From: Ascarosepion bandense | Lineage: Eukaryota; Mollusca; Cephalopoda; Sepiida; Sepiidae | Length of the DNA: 64,000 nucleotides | Assembly: GCA_037127315.1 (NCBI GenBank) | Contig: JBBBDQ010000224.1 | Location: 6,980,001 to 7,044,000 of the forward strand | Direction of reading: 5' to 3' | Part shown: piece by piece, positions 33,977 to 45,230 of the stretch | Layout of the letters: each line of letters begins with the position of its first letter | How positions within the stretch are numbered: position 1 is the first letter of the stretch | Translations under genes and position numbers: made by a program | Notes under the pieces: model-generated | Told to the model about the DNA's origin: nothing | Seen by the model: the letters and a program-made list of their open reading frames with translations, nothing else | Database searches by the model: none

Positions 33977-34980
33977 CTTCTATGACATTCCAGAACGTGA
34001 ACGGTCATGGCTCTTCAGATCTTCCTATTCTTTGTACCTCTTATCAGTGTTTCTTTTTTTGCTTATCCTTCACGTCCGTTCCATCAAGCGTTCAGACAAA
34101 TTCGTCAAGTTTGCTGACAGTGAAGTTTAAGTTTTCCAAGCTCTTCTTCCACATTATGCTACAAATAAATTTATCTGTCTCTAATTCTGAGTATAAATGT
34201 TCTTTTTGTTACCATTTTCCTTCAGACTTTCTCATTATTTACTCGCTTTGTCCATGAAATTCCCAGTATTCATCGGTAAAACTACATTGCTGTTAAATTC
34301 AGTTTTCGCCATTGTTCAGCATTACTGCCCTACAGTAGGATTAATATCACATAATCCAGCAACATTTTCTTCGTTTATATCGATTTCTGATTTTTAGTAC
34401 TTCGTTTAGATTTCTTGAATGCATCTTTTACTAATCAAATGTGTATTCGGATTTCTGTGTCACATTTTCCCTCTTCTGTTAAAACATTGGCCAGATATTT
34501 AAACTTCTCTACTTTATTACGCTGATATTTTCAATTTGTAGCTCGCGAGATGTGTTTTTTATGGCTAATAATTACACATTCTGTTTTTCAATGTCTAGTC
34601 CTTTATTCTCACTTTTCTTTACTACATTGTCTGGAAGATCATGTAGTTTTCTTTTGGTGTCAGGGTGATCTACATAACCTATATTCTAATGATTGTTCAT
34701 ACCTATAACATACATTTACGAGAGCCTCGCTATAGAGAAGACGCACCCTTGTCTTACTGCCCTTGTTAATTTTGTGTGTCGACTCATTCATTTTCTATTC
34801 ATATGCAGGCGTTTTACTCCAAGTTCTGCATTATTCAAACATCCTTTCTAAATATACCTAATTTTCTTCCTAGTTCAAATAAATCCTTGTGTCTTGCCTT
34901 GACAGATGTCATTTTTAGGGCAATGTATATTATTTGTGTACATACTTCTGCATTTTTACTGCTCTCTCCTATATCATAAA
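33977..34980 (-). mobile_element. LINE-A fragment 3: RT palm to 3' end, heavily decayed
   Basis: Minus strand, in order: LGIFRKDV and IMQNLE (about 34880-34830), RAVRQGCV (34763-34740, the conserved 'GVRQGC' block), a YVDHPDTKRK stretch in place of YADDT, HDLPDNVVKKSENKGLDIEK, and AMTVHVLECH at the 3' end. The catalytic Asp pair is mutated, and stops and frameshifts abound. Confidence 0.78.
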
Positions 34981-35514
34981 ATTCTTCTCCCGGTTTCCTT
35001 GACAAAACTGCATTGTTATTGTCCTATTTCCGGTCAAATTTTCCTTTACTCTCGAATCATCAGTAATCTTATTGTTAGATTGGTTATGTGACTCATTAAG
35101 CTGAAATCCTAATCATGTGCATCTGATTTCTTAGGTAATGCTATGAAGACGGATTTACTGAGGTTCACCATTTTGAGAACAATATCCAATCACATGATGA
35201 TCAACTGCAAAAGTTATAATTAATAAGAACAAATTTCTTTATATTTTCACTAAATAAAAAAGAAGGAATCACATTTCAAAGAAACGTTTTCAGGAGCCTT
35301 ATCAGAGACTAATTATATCACTTACTAAATTCAGTTTTCAGTGACGGCTGCGCATTACGTACGGGTCATATATGCCTCTGTTATCTACTCCGGGAAAGTG
35401 ACCAATCAACGTAATTAACTGACTTCAAGAAATTTCGTCAACCAGCATCTGTTATATGGGCTACATTCTCATTACACAAGGGCGCAGCTGATCGCTTCTT
35501 TTTCACTTCTTCAT

Positions 35515-35870
35515 TTGTGGCGTGTTCTGTCAGAACGTGGGCGATTGTGATTTTCATGAAATTCTATCCCTTATTAATCAACGTTTCATCATATCCCTCT
35601 CTTTTCTATATGTTGCCTTCTTTTTACAAAGCCCTTTAGAGTTGCTACTCTTTGCTTCCTTCTGTTCTTTTTTTTAATATGCCTTGCCAGTGTTAGATTC
35701 TTGAAACCCATTTTTCTTGATTACGTTTCCTAGAAACTTCAATGGTCCTAAGCAAAAGTGTTCTTTTCTGTTGGCATTTTTCTTAAAACTTTCTTGTTGC
35801 TCGCATGTTCCGTGAAGTATTCCTCAGTATTAATCAGTCGAACCACATCTCCGTTGTCTCGTACCTCTTT
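35515..35870 (-). mobile_element. LINE-A fragment 4 (3' end), minus-strand partner of an inverted pair
   Basis: Minus strand: LKFLGNVIKKNGFQESNT, then GCAAAGAGTAGC, CTCTAAAGGGCTTTGTAAAA, AGAGGGATATGATGAAACGT, and the terminal block giving ITIAHVLTEHAT before the 3' end. The opposite-strand copy begins at 35985. Confidence 0.75.
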
Positions 35871-35984
35871 GGCATTTGTGAGCATTAATTTCTATATAGA
35901 AGTATATTGATATAACAATTTATCATTTACCTTCATTTAAAACATTTTCTTTGTTACTAATACTGTGCTTAGTTTCTAGGGGAA

Positions 35985-36335
35985 AAGAACAAAGCGAAGC
36001 AAAGAGTAACTTCTCTAAAGGGCTTTGTAAAAAGAATGCAGGATATGAATAGAGAGGGATATGATGAAACGTTGATGAATTCCATAAGGCATAGAACTTC
36101 ATGAAAAACCATAATCGCCCATTGGCAGGGCATATTAAAGAAAAAAAGAACAGAACGATGTAAAGAGTAACAAAATAACCATAATCTACCTAGAAAACTT
36201 GAGTAAATGGCTGGCATTATGATGGTTTATGAGAGATAACGAAAGGACACAATTTATTAACTGATACAAAGGACATACAATTGTCGAGAGTCATGATTGC
36301 CAACGTTCTGAATTGACACGGTACATAGAAGAAGA
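35985..36335 (+). mobile_element. LINE-A fragment 5 (3' end), with internal tandem duplication
   Basis: Plus strand: KQRVTSLKGFVKRMQDMNRE, then HRTS and KTIIAHW (36095-36125). The C-terminal module then starts again, as AGHIKEKKNRTM, RVTK, VNGWHYDGL, EITKGHNLLTDTKD and RVMIANVLN, followed by HGT and a GAAGAA tail near 36330. Two 3' modules in tandem on one strand imply duplication or insertion into a sibling copy. Confidence 0.75.
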
Positions 36336-36860
36336 CATAGTCTTTGATGCTAGGGACATTTTGACAATGAGCGACATTTAATATTCACATGTCAGCGTTA
36401 CATTTTAAAGGGAGATTACTTCATTAGGCTCAAACAAATGCATTCTGGTTAGAATAAGAAAGCAGAAGAACAGAATAATGGAGAAACAGAATGTGATGAC
36501 TCGTCATCAATTGAAGCTTCTGACTATTTTTTTTCATTACATAAAAAATATGGAATGGTATTAACTTCAAATAAATTTTGAAATTCTTTCATTAATAAGC
36601 AATCAAGTTTGAAAATATTGAAGTTTATTTAGGCTTAAGTATTGACTATGATTGTTAACGAAAAATTGCCATCATCTCACCCAACATAGTGACGCTTAAA
36701 CGTCGATGTTATAAAAAATAAATGTTTTTATTGCATTTTCTTTTCATAAACATTATTGCAATGGATTATAATGTTGAACAGAACTGTATAATGAACATTT
36801 TGTTTCATTATCCAGTTATTGAAAATTTAAAAACGTAGTAACAAATATTTTCTAGCAATA
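36336..36860. other. AT-rich spacer
   Basis: Nothing recognised. Confidence 0.5.
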
Positions 36861-36862
36861 TT

Positions 36863-36864
<2 letters not shown>

Positions 36865-36934
<70 letters not shown>
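36865..36934. repeat. Compound (TA)n(GA)n microsatellite
   Basis: TA to about 36902, GA to 36934; directly precedes a SINE. Confidence 0.95.
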
Positions 36935-36935
<1 letters not shown>

Positions 36936-37200
36936 CATGATGGAGTAATGGATAGCTGCTCGGATTGTGGGATTTCGAATTTCTTACATTCACACCCTAA
37001 AAGTACGAATTTCATCTCTTTTCCCTCCAGCTATGGGTAAATAGCAGAACAGACTGATTTTCTGTAGCCTTGGTTAAAAAAATGGTCTGGCAGAAGGAAA
37101 AATCTTAATTCAAACCAGCCTCGAGAGGGCAGAGCTCTGTCAAGCTATCTTGCCCAGAGAAACTTCACTTCTACTGCGGCTGCAGTAATTGTTGTACAAC
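36935..37200 (+). mobile_element. tRNA-derived SINE, variant head
   Basis: The head GATGGAGTAATGGATAGCTG is a strong tRNA A-box. The B-box is weak. The body keeps CCCTCCAGCTATGGGTAAAT and GTAGCCTTGGTTA from family S2, but its 3' half (CCTCGAGAGGGCAGAGCTCT) differs. Confidence 0.75.
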
Positions 37201-37815
37201 TACGATTCTCAGGAGTCATGGGATCCGAGAAAATGATAAAATAAAGAAAAAACAAATAGCAAACATATTCTAAACTAATATGTTTCATTTTTATTAAAAC
37301 TTATTCAGAAATTGAAAGATAAATTGAAAAGAAATACAAAGAAACACAGACTATTGATATTTTATGATTTGGGGTTAGTTGTAGATTTGGGGTCAGATAT
37401 GTGTAATATATGGATAATTTTTAAATATATTTGTAAGGAATATTTTGAACAGTAAAATGTTAAGTAGCGTATGGGTGTTTTTGGGAAGAAACACTTGTCT
37501 GTCTAGATGTAAGTTGGACGGTACCGTTAGTTAATATATATGTGCTTATATATGCATGTGTATTTTAATACACGCACATTTTTAATGTTTCACGTGTATT
37601 AGAAATAGATAATTAGTAAATATATTCGTGAGGAATAGTTTGGACGGTAAACAGTATAATATATATATATATTAGATAACGATATATATGTTTATATATG
37701 AAGAACAATATTGGGGAAAATGCATGTCAAACTGAAAAATTTTTCTTGTGGTGCGTTTCATTCTTCATGACTACATCGGAAAAATTTGGTTGCATCACAA
37801 GAAAACATTTCCCAC
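37201..37815. other. No recognised feature
   Basis: AT-rich, with short TA runs. Confidence 0.5.
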
Positions 37816-37816
37816 T

Positions 37817-37868
37817 TTGTCACGCATTTCACCCATATATATATATATATGGGTGAAATGCGTGACAA
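37817..37868. repeat. Perfect 52-bp palindrome
   Basis: TTGTCACGCATTTCACCC followed by a TA core and then GGGTGAAATGCGTGACAA, symmetrical about 37842/37843 with no mismatch. It can form a 26-bp-stem cruciform and explains why frames open on both strands here. Confidence 0.97.
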
Positions 37869-40812
37869 CCTCTTTGTAACTGCATTAACTGAACTAACTG
37901 CCCTGTTGAAGGCATGTGTAATTCTGACAAAGCAATATATGAAGCCACCATTTTTCCATATGAGATTTAAGTACACATGACAACGATGAATATGTAAGTT
38001 AGACAAAGAACTGCATTAAAAGCGACTTTCAGTAATAATTTTGACTGCTTATATCCTGCTTTATTTTATAGAAAAGACGGTGGTGCAAGAGTCTTGAGTT
38101 TTCATAAAAATATTCAACCAATACGAAAACAAAAGGGATCTTTTCTGTTAATTCTCCCTAAATAATGTAAATTTACTTACAACAAATATTAATTCACTAA
38201 ATTAATCTGAACTCTAAATCAAAGTTTGATTATTTTCATTTTTAATTACTTTTTGCCTCAATTTTGAAATTATAAATTTTAAACAAAAATTTCTTTAGAT
38301 TGACTCACAACAACCCCAACCCTCAGAATGAAAAATTTCCAAAAATCAAGTAGTTATTCACATTTCTTAAGTGCGAATGATATTTTAAGTACTTACAAGG
38401 AATTTATTGCAGTTAAAAAAACATAAAAATCTGTGTTTGTTTTGTTTATTGGAGTGAGCGCGACGAAGAGAAAATAGAAACAGATTTGTTGTAATCGCAA
38501 AAGTCAACCAAACCAGATCAATCAAATAGCCTCGCCTGAAGAGAAGTCCATGTAAATTTTAGTAAAGAAGATTGTTTTTTTAGTGTATGGGTGTATTATC
38601 AGAAAAGATCCGAGAAAAGCTGGTTAGTATAATGTTTTGGAAAATATTGTATGCTTTACAATTATAGTTCTCTTTAAAGATGATAGTAACAGCATAAACA
38701 TAGAGAAAGGATTTATAGACGTTTTTAGCGTTACATAGTGACAGCCGATTAGCTTTAAGCTAAATTATTGATTATGCATGAAAAAATTAAGGCATTGAAA
38801 ACCTAAAGTAGATACTATAGATAAAGCGGAATTAAAAATGCAGATATACAAATATGTATGTACGATCAGATACAGAAAAATATGCGTGAATGAACACATA
38901 TAGTTTCTTCACTGCAGCCTTTTACGCCTTTAAATATCATTCTTCCAAATGATACATATTCATTCAGGGATACGTTAAAATCTCACAAAGAATTACATTA
39001 AATCTACACCAAATTAGGAAAAATGATAAAGAAATGCACTGCGTTATTGATATTCTCTTGCATTCAAGAGTGAGTATATTACAAATATTAAAAAAAAACG
39101 ACATAAAGATTCTCTTTTGGGATTGAAGTATAATATATGCATGGATTCTGATTGGCTGTTCAACGGACGAAAGCCACGAGAGACTGAGGTAAGATGATGT
39201 GATAATAAATTGACTATCAAATGAAATATAGTGATAAAAGATAAAATGTAAAAGAAATGCTACGATATCGTTAAGGCACATCAACTTCATCCGTGACATC
39301 GGACCGAAATTGAAAAAAATACGCAGAAAAGAGAATAAATATCAAGGTAGGATTAAACTTAGGTATTTATGTCTTAAGTCGTTGTGTATTAAGGGCTTCG
39401 TTCGAAGGAATAAATTCATGGGTCCTTTAGTTAATGAGGTTTTCGACAGTGAAAATCGATGATGATGGTGGACATGGTATTAGAAATAAAGAGTATTCTT
39501 GTCATAATAGAGTTGATTGAGTTAAATATCCTGAGATACTATCGGATATAGAGTTATGTAGATCGGCCTATGTATTTAAAGAAAACGGAAAAGGAAAGAC
39601 AGGAAAAGCTTCAAGGGAGAGTGACAAAAGGAATAATTGGAAGAAACATAAAAAAATGGAAGGAAGCCGTTTGGGAATTTAAAATGGCAGGCCGAAAAAT
39701 TCGAATGAAATAACTAAAATGAGAATCGAATAAAAATATAAAATAAAAGAAAGGCTAATGAAAAGATGTGGGAATGAAAGCTTAGAAGAAGAAAATGCTA
39801 AGTAAAATAGATGATGATGGATATGTTGACGATGAGTAAAGTGAATTCATGGCGGTGGATGCGACCAAATGATTAAAATATACAAAATTAGGATAGAAAG
39901 AAAAGAAACAAGAAACTATATTAAAAAAGAGTTAAACAAAGGAATAACATTCTCTGTAAGAAGCAAAAAAGGAAATAGAAAAAGAAATGAAAAAGTTATT
40001 AAAACAGGTAAAAAGATAAAAAAATAATAAATGAATGAATGATAAAGAATAACGAATATGTAAAAATATGTAAAAATAAATGAACCAGAAGTTAGAAGAA
40101 AGTGAGACGTTATGAGTTAGAAAATGTTCTTAAAATCATTTTCAGTTGGAAATGACTCTAAACTGAAATATAAGAACGGCAAATGAGTGAAAAATAAATA
40201 AGAAAATAAAAATAAAATGTAAGATTTAAACGGGGGGGTATATGAATAAATTCTTGTTTAAACTAATATGACTATCGATAAACTGAACAATAAAAGAGAC
40301 GAAAATTACAGTAGTGTTATTGGATATGTAAAAAGAAATCTTTCAAAATACAAGAAAGGCGAGCTATTAAAAGATTTCTAAAGAGTTAACATCAAACAAA
40401 TTGGAAGTAAAGAGATAGAAAAACATAAAGTAGATTCAAAATTCATTTACTTTTACTCTTTCTTGAAAATAAGAATCAAATGAAAACAAATTGGATCTCG
40501 TTACAAATGAAAGTTATAATAGTCTTTCGATAACATTTTATGATGAAAAAAGTTGTTCAACCAGTAATGCCTATGAACATAGTTACACTTGGAATATACC
40601 AAAATACGAATCCCAAAGTTAAATCCAACGATTATACACAGTCAGCAAAAAAGAAGCACTGTCTAATATTTGGGTTGTTAGTAAAATACTGAATGATTTG
40701 TTTTACGGCTTATCAATATTTTATACGTTATTTAAAGCCACAAAACATTTCAAATAAATAAGAATATTTTAAAGATAATAATGATTTAGTGACCCAACTT
40801 CTGCCTACTAAT
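37869..40812. other. AT-rich, increasingly purine-rich DNA; no gene
   Basis: From about 39300 to 40500 the plus strand is strongly A/G-biased. A 111-codon minus frame at 39299-38964 (Ile/Phe/Leu/Ser-rich) has no recognisable motif. Confidence 0.5.
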
Positions 40813-41069
40813 TAACCTATGACTAGAGGAGAGGCCTATTCTTACTTTTACGAAGAGTATAAGTGAATATAACAAACTCGACTGGAATTTGAGATCTGCT
40901 CCCCGATTTACAATTTCGAGCCGTTATCGATTACATCATCTGGATATCCAAGCTTACAGCACCTGAAATTTTGAAATAGTCATCCATCTAATTAAAGATC
41001 AGGCTCGATGATCCTTATCTTCGGCGATCGAACGCGAACGGGTACTTTAACCTGATGCGGCATTAAAGC
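40813..41069 (-). mobile_element. Composite 5S-tRNA SINE, copy C
   Basis: Minus strand: 5S head 41069-40951 (GCTTTAATGCCGCATCAGG, CGTTCGATCGCCGAAGATAA, GATCATCGAGCCTGATC, GATGGATGACTATTTC, CAGGTGCTGTAAGC). The same body as copies A and B follows (GATGTAATCGATAACGGCTC, AATTCCAGTCGAGTTTGTTA, TATTCACTTATAC, CTCTAGTCATAGGTTAA). The most diverged of the three. Confidence 0.78.
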
Positions 41070-41685
41070 CAGTAAATACAGATGATTTGTAATAGATGAT
41101 GAGAGACAAGAAATTAAAAAAACGGTTCCGGTATAACAAGAGAGTTTAACTAAAAGGTACAGAGAGTTTAAATAAAAAAGTACAGAGATAAAGAATGCTT
41201 ACAGGTTAAAGAAAAAATAAGACAAATATCTATTAAAAAAAAACGGAAATATACAAAAGGACGTAAGATCTAAGGAGGAGCTAATAAGCAAATAATTTTA
41301 TGAGCTAATAAGGCAATGAAAAACTAGGAAAAATTTAAATTGACAACAAGAAAATTTTGGTAAAAATAATAAAGACACGAGAAGCAAGATGAAACAATAA
41401 GCATTTAAGCGAAAAAGACATAAATAATAATATGCAAAAGATGACGAAAAGAAAGTATACGATGAAAAAAGAAGAAAAAAATCCAAATGGAAGAGCGGAA
41501 CATTTTAATGATAAAATAGATTCAAGAAAAAGCAGTTCAAAAATCTTAAAAGGAAAATGCAAAAATGCAGAAGATACACAATGAAAGTTGCCATGAAATG
41601 TCAGTAGACTGAACGAGATTCTATAAAACCAAAAAATAATTAATCTAAAATATCTGTTTATGTTTCTGATATGAGGAATAGTAAC
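41070..41685. other. Purine-rich spacer
   Basis: Minus frames of 62-75 codons here are Phe/Leu/Ser low-complexity readings. Confidence 0.5.
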
Positions 41686-42399
41686 TATTTACAATATTTA
41701 CATTTCTCGGGCTGTTGTTTTCATCTTTATTGCCATATTCACAACATTCGGCCGTTGTGCGTTCCAACCTTCTTCAGGTGATATACGTTAGAATTTTAAA
41801 CCGAACCCTTTATTTAGTCCACGAATGTAGATTGCTTTAATTTCATATTCCACCCTTTCTCTTAGTTTCAGATAATTTCTTTTCGTAACTCATCTAGCCA
41901 AGTGTTTGTTCTCTTCCTGCTTTGGCCAGTTATTAGACGCCTAACACTTTGGTCAAGTTATTTTTAGATTACATCAACCAACTCTTCTAATCCGTCCAAG
42001 CATAGACATGAATACAGTATGGGAACCAATAATTCAGAGAACTTTAAAAAAAGAACAAAAACATAAATTGTAATATGAGCTTTTGTAAAAATGGTCACTG
42101 AAACCTGAAGTTTATAAGTCCAAAAAATTCACTCTCTGATATTCCCAAGCACACATGACCCAGTGGTTATTTACTACTTTGTATGTAGAGAGGAAACAAC
42201 ACAATGAAGAGTTGAGTTACGAAAGGAATTGAAATTAAGATATCCAAAAAGAGGCATGGCACATGGAATAACAACAGTCTACATCCGGGGACTAAATAAA
42301 AGGTTGTGTTCAAAATTCCAACCTATATCACTTACAATGGGCGAATCATCGTGAATATGGCAAATAGAGATGAGTGCAACTGTCTGAACGAAGTAAATA
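41686..42399. mobile_element. Long-TIR element family F, copy 2
   Basis: The left end TATTTACAATATTTACAT, GTTGTTTTCATCTTTATTGC and TTATTTAGTCCACG is mirrored at the right (GGGGACTAAATAAAAGGTTG, ATATGGCAAATAGAGATGAG, GAAGTAAATA). The internal CCGTCCAAGCATAGACATGA is shared with copies 1 and 4. No coding region. Confidence 0.8.
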
Positions 42400-42662
42400 A
42401 ACTAATTACAAATCTAGAAATTAAAAAGAATTCGCTAAAACATTTTAAAATTTAAAATAGATTACCGATAAAAATCTTCTAATTTCTTATTTATTGCAAA
42501 AAAGAAAAGTCTGTTAACAGTTTCTACTATTAAAATCGTCTGGTAAAAGTATTGACAGAGAACTTAGTTTTCATTCAGACGTCTTTCATTAAGAGATAAC
42601 CTACAATTTTCTAATACCTTTTCTTTACTACCATTTTTTCACCAATTTTCAGAGTGAATGAA

Positions 42663-42714
42663 GCCATATATGCTGTCTGCCTTGAAAAGCCATATATGTT
42701 GTCTGCCTTGAAAA
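42663..42714 (+). repeat. 26-bp tandem duplication
   Basis: AGCCATATATGCTGTCTGCC and the following TTGAAA occur twice in a row with a single C/T change. Confidence 0.95.
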
Positions 42715-42742
42715 GTTAAGTGTATAAAATTTAGGATGTGTA

Positions 42743-42850
42743 GTTTACATTATTTACATTCGAACTATTGTCTACATATTTTTATTATTATCACGTTTCG
42801 GTTGTTGTTCTCTCTATCCTTCTTCAGGAGCATTTTGATCCAGGTCACTT
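42743..42850 (+). mobile_element. Family F terminal fragment (copy 3)
   Basis: TTTACATTATTTACATTCGA, CTATTGTCTACAT, CACGTTTCGGTTGTTGT and CTTCTTCAGGAGC match a left TIR; no right end follows. Confidence 0.65.
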
Positions 42851-44565
42851 TCAAAGAGTTTTAAACTGTACATTTCAGTTAATAAATGTGTTTATATTTT
42901 TCTTATTTCTTACTAAAGTGGAATGACATAGTTGATTAAAACATTGTACCGTGAAATTGATAATGTAGAAATTCGTAGTTTAGTTCTTAAAAACAATTTT
43001 GCAAAAGACAGCATTATAATTCAATTTTAACTGTTATATGCGTTATTTTCTTTTTATTCAAACCCAAAAATCTCTCGAAATTTTGAATTACCATTCAGAT
43101 TCACTGTACCTGCTAATATTTTCTATTCACAAGAAATGCTTCTGCATCAGTAATAGCCACAACAAGCTCATCATTCAATATTTCTTATATATTTTTAAGT
43201 AAGAGATTGTTATATTGAAAGAGAAGTCAGTTTTCAAATTTAGGATTTTTCCATCCTTTTTTTTTTCGTAAACGATTTTTATTCCGTCTTTTTTGCATTG
43301 AGACAAAGTGAAGAGCATACTTATTCGACTGGTGTCATTGTCACTGAGTTCATCATATGAAATATGGCAATCATTGATTGGTTGTGCATCACGCTAGAAA
43401 CCGTAACGGGAATACGCATGGGAATGTAATGTATGTGCTTTGGTTGAAGAGGGATTGAGGTGGCTTGTAAAAAGTTGAAAGGGAATTTCAGGTGAACCAA
43501 TTAAAGCAGTTTCTTAGGGATAATATTCTGAAAAATTTAAAAAAATATTCTGAAAATAATCGCGCAGTTGAATGGAAAAGTTTCTTTGATGGGATTTTTC
43601 AACAGACAGGAAACAAACATATAAGCAAAACAAAAAGTAAAAGAGAGTAAGAAAAGGAAAGAAAAAGAAAGAAGAGAAAAAAGAAGAGAATGATACAAAA
43701 AAAAGAAAAGCAAAAGGAAAAGGAAAAAGAAAAAGAAAAAAGAATAAAAAAAACAGAAGGAAAGGTACAACTGAAAAAAGAAAAATATATCATGAAACGA
43801 AAAAGTTAACAAAACAAAATAAAAAAAGCACCTTAAACAAAGAAAAAGAGAACGCGAATAAATATATATATAATCAAAATAAATAAATAAATAAAATTAA
43901 AAATCAATATAAAGGAATGAATGAAAACATCCGGAAAAAAGAATTATATTCCCCCACCCCTAAAGTCGTTAATGCCAAGAAATCTCGAGAGTAACAAAAA
44001 AAGAAAGAAGAAAAAATCCTGATCAAAATTGACATTTGAAATGGTTTTGTCTCGTGTTCTTTCATCTTGAGAGTCGTTCAGCGATTTGATCTTAATCCAA
44101 CACGGAGGGATTAAACACTAAAGAAATGTTTTTGAATCACACATAAAGGAGTGATTTGCGCCTGAGTACAGCTACATGGCAAAGTGTCTTACTGTTGGCA
44201 AAAGGTAAAGAGTTTGGAATTTTTATTTTTTCTTTTCTCTAAAGAAGAAAATATCAGGTTGACAGTTTTTACGCTGTGGGGCATTTACCAGGGAAGGAAT
44301 ATTTGTTGGCGATCTAGTCTGTAAAACAATTTATAATATCCGCATTGAATATTAAATGATTCTTCGCCAAGTCTGTTGGCTCGTAGATTTTCCAAATGAT
44401 AAATGAAGAACTGTCTTTTGTCAGCTAGATTTAAGTGATCAATAAGCAGAGTCAAGCATGCTTTCAAGGAAATATTTAATGAGAGATGGCCGTAGATTTA
44501 CACATAAAGTTTGTTTTTTTAATATCTTTAAATGTAACTTCCAGTATTCTTCGTCTTATTTCATG
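42851..44565. other. AT-rich DNA with a purine tract, no gene
   Basis: 43620-43850 is almost all A/G on the plus strand; the 91- and 64-codon minus frames there (Phe/Ser/Leu) are composition artefacts. Confidence 0.5.
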
Positions 44566-44570
44566 CCGCG

Positions 44571-45230
44571 TCCCTTCAGAACGTTGGCGATCATGGCTCT
44601 TCGCAACTTATCCTTCGTAGCTATAAACAATGTTTATTTTTATTCATTCATTTAAGTAGACTGGTTGCCAGCCAAGACTATAGAACACAATCTGTCCTAT
44701 TATTTAACCCATACCTGGAGGGAAGTGACGGATTAATACCTTTCCCAAGGGTATTTGTGTGTAAGTAAATGCAACAAAGTCCATTTTTATTATCTTTCTT
44801 AAAGCATGTCCTCTCATTCAATTACACAGGTTTATTAGGTAGATTACCCGTGGTTTTCATCTTTGTCTACAATATATCTTTGTTTGTGTCAAATATATTT
44901 ATTACGAGTCACAAAATTTCAACTCTCGCTTCCTGATTCTAAGATAAGTGTCCTTTTTTTTTCTCTTTTCCTCAAAGATTCTTCATTTTTCACATGTTCC
45001 ATCCATGGTATTTTCCGTATTCTTGTGTAGAATCATATCTCTGTTAGTTCGAGTTACTTTCTCATGTTTGAGGAGACTGTCCATCATTTTCTGTCACATA
45101 GGAGGACTGATATTGCATAGATGAACACATTTTTCTTTGTTTCTAATAAGGTTTTTCTTGTTCTTTAATAATTTCTTTGGCGTTTAGAAGACGATTTGCT
45201 ATTTCAATACAACTTATAGATATTTTCTAA
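44571..45230 (-). mobile_element. LINE-A fragment 6, interrupted by a SINE
   Basis: Minus strand from the right: KNVFIYAISVLLC, FYTRIRKIPWMEHVKNEE and KRTLIL (45150-44950). After a SINE (44775-44657) the LINE end continues as ATKDKLRRAMIANVLKGRGM (44630-44571). The two parts fit one 3' end split by the SINE. Confidence 0.75.
44657..44775 (-). mobile_element. tRNA-SINE family S2 fragment nested in LINE-A
   Basis: Minus strand: GCATTTACTTACACACAAA, CCCTTGGGAAAGGTATTAAT, CCAGGTATGGGTTAAATAAT, CTATAGTCTTGGCTGGCAAC, CAGTCTACTT. The head is missing. Confidence 0.85.

Noticed and set aside
36969..37180. Composite 5S head for the SINE at 36935
   Set aside because: The sequence 5' of this SINE is a GA/TA microsatellite with no 5S similarity.
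41760..41785. Hammerhead ribozyme in family F ends
   Set aside because: CTGAAGA and GAAA-like bases are present, but stem II pairs poorly and no cleavage triplet with helix I partner could be drawn; kept only as part of a low-confidence pattern.
43537..43812. 91-codon minus-strand hydrophobic frame as a membrane protein
   Set aside because: Phe/Leu/Ser run encoded by the complement of a purine tract; compositional artefact.
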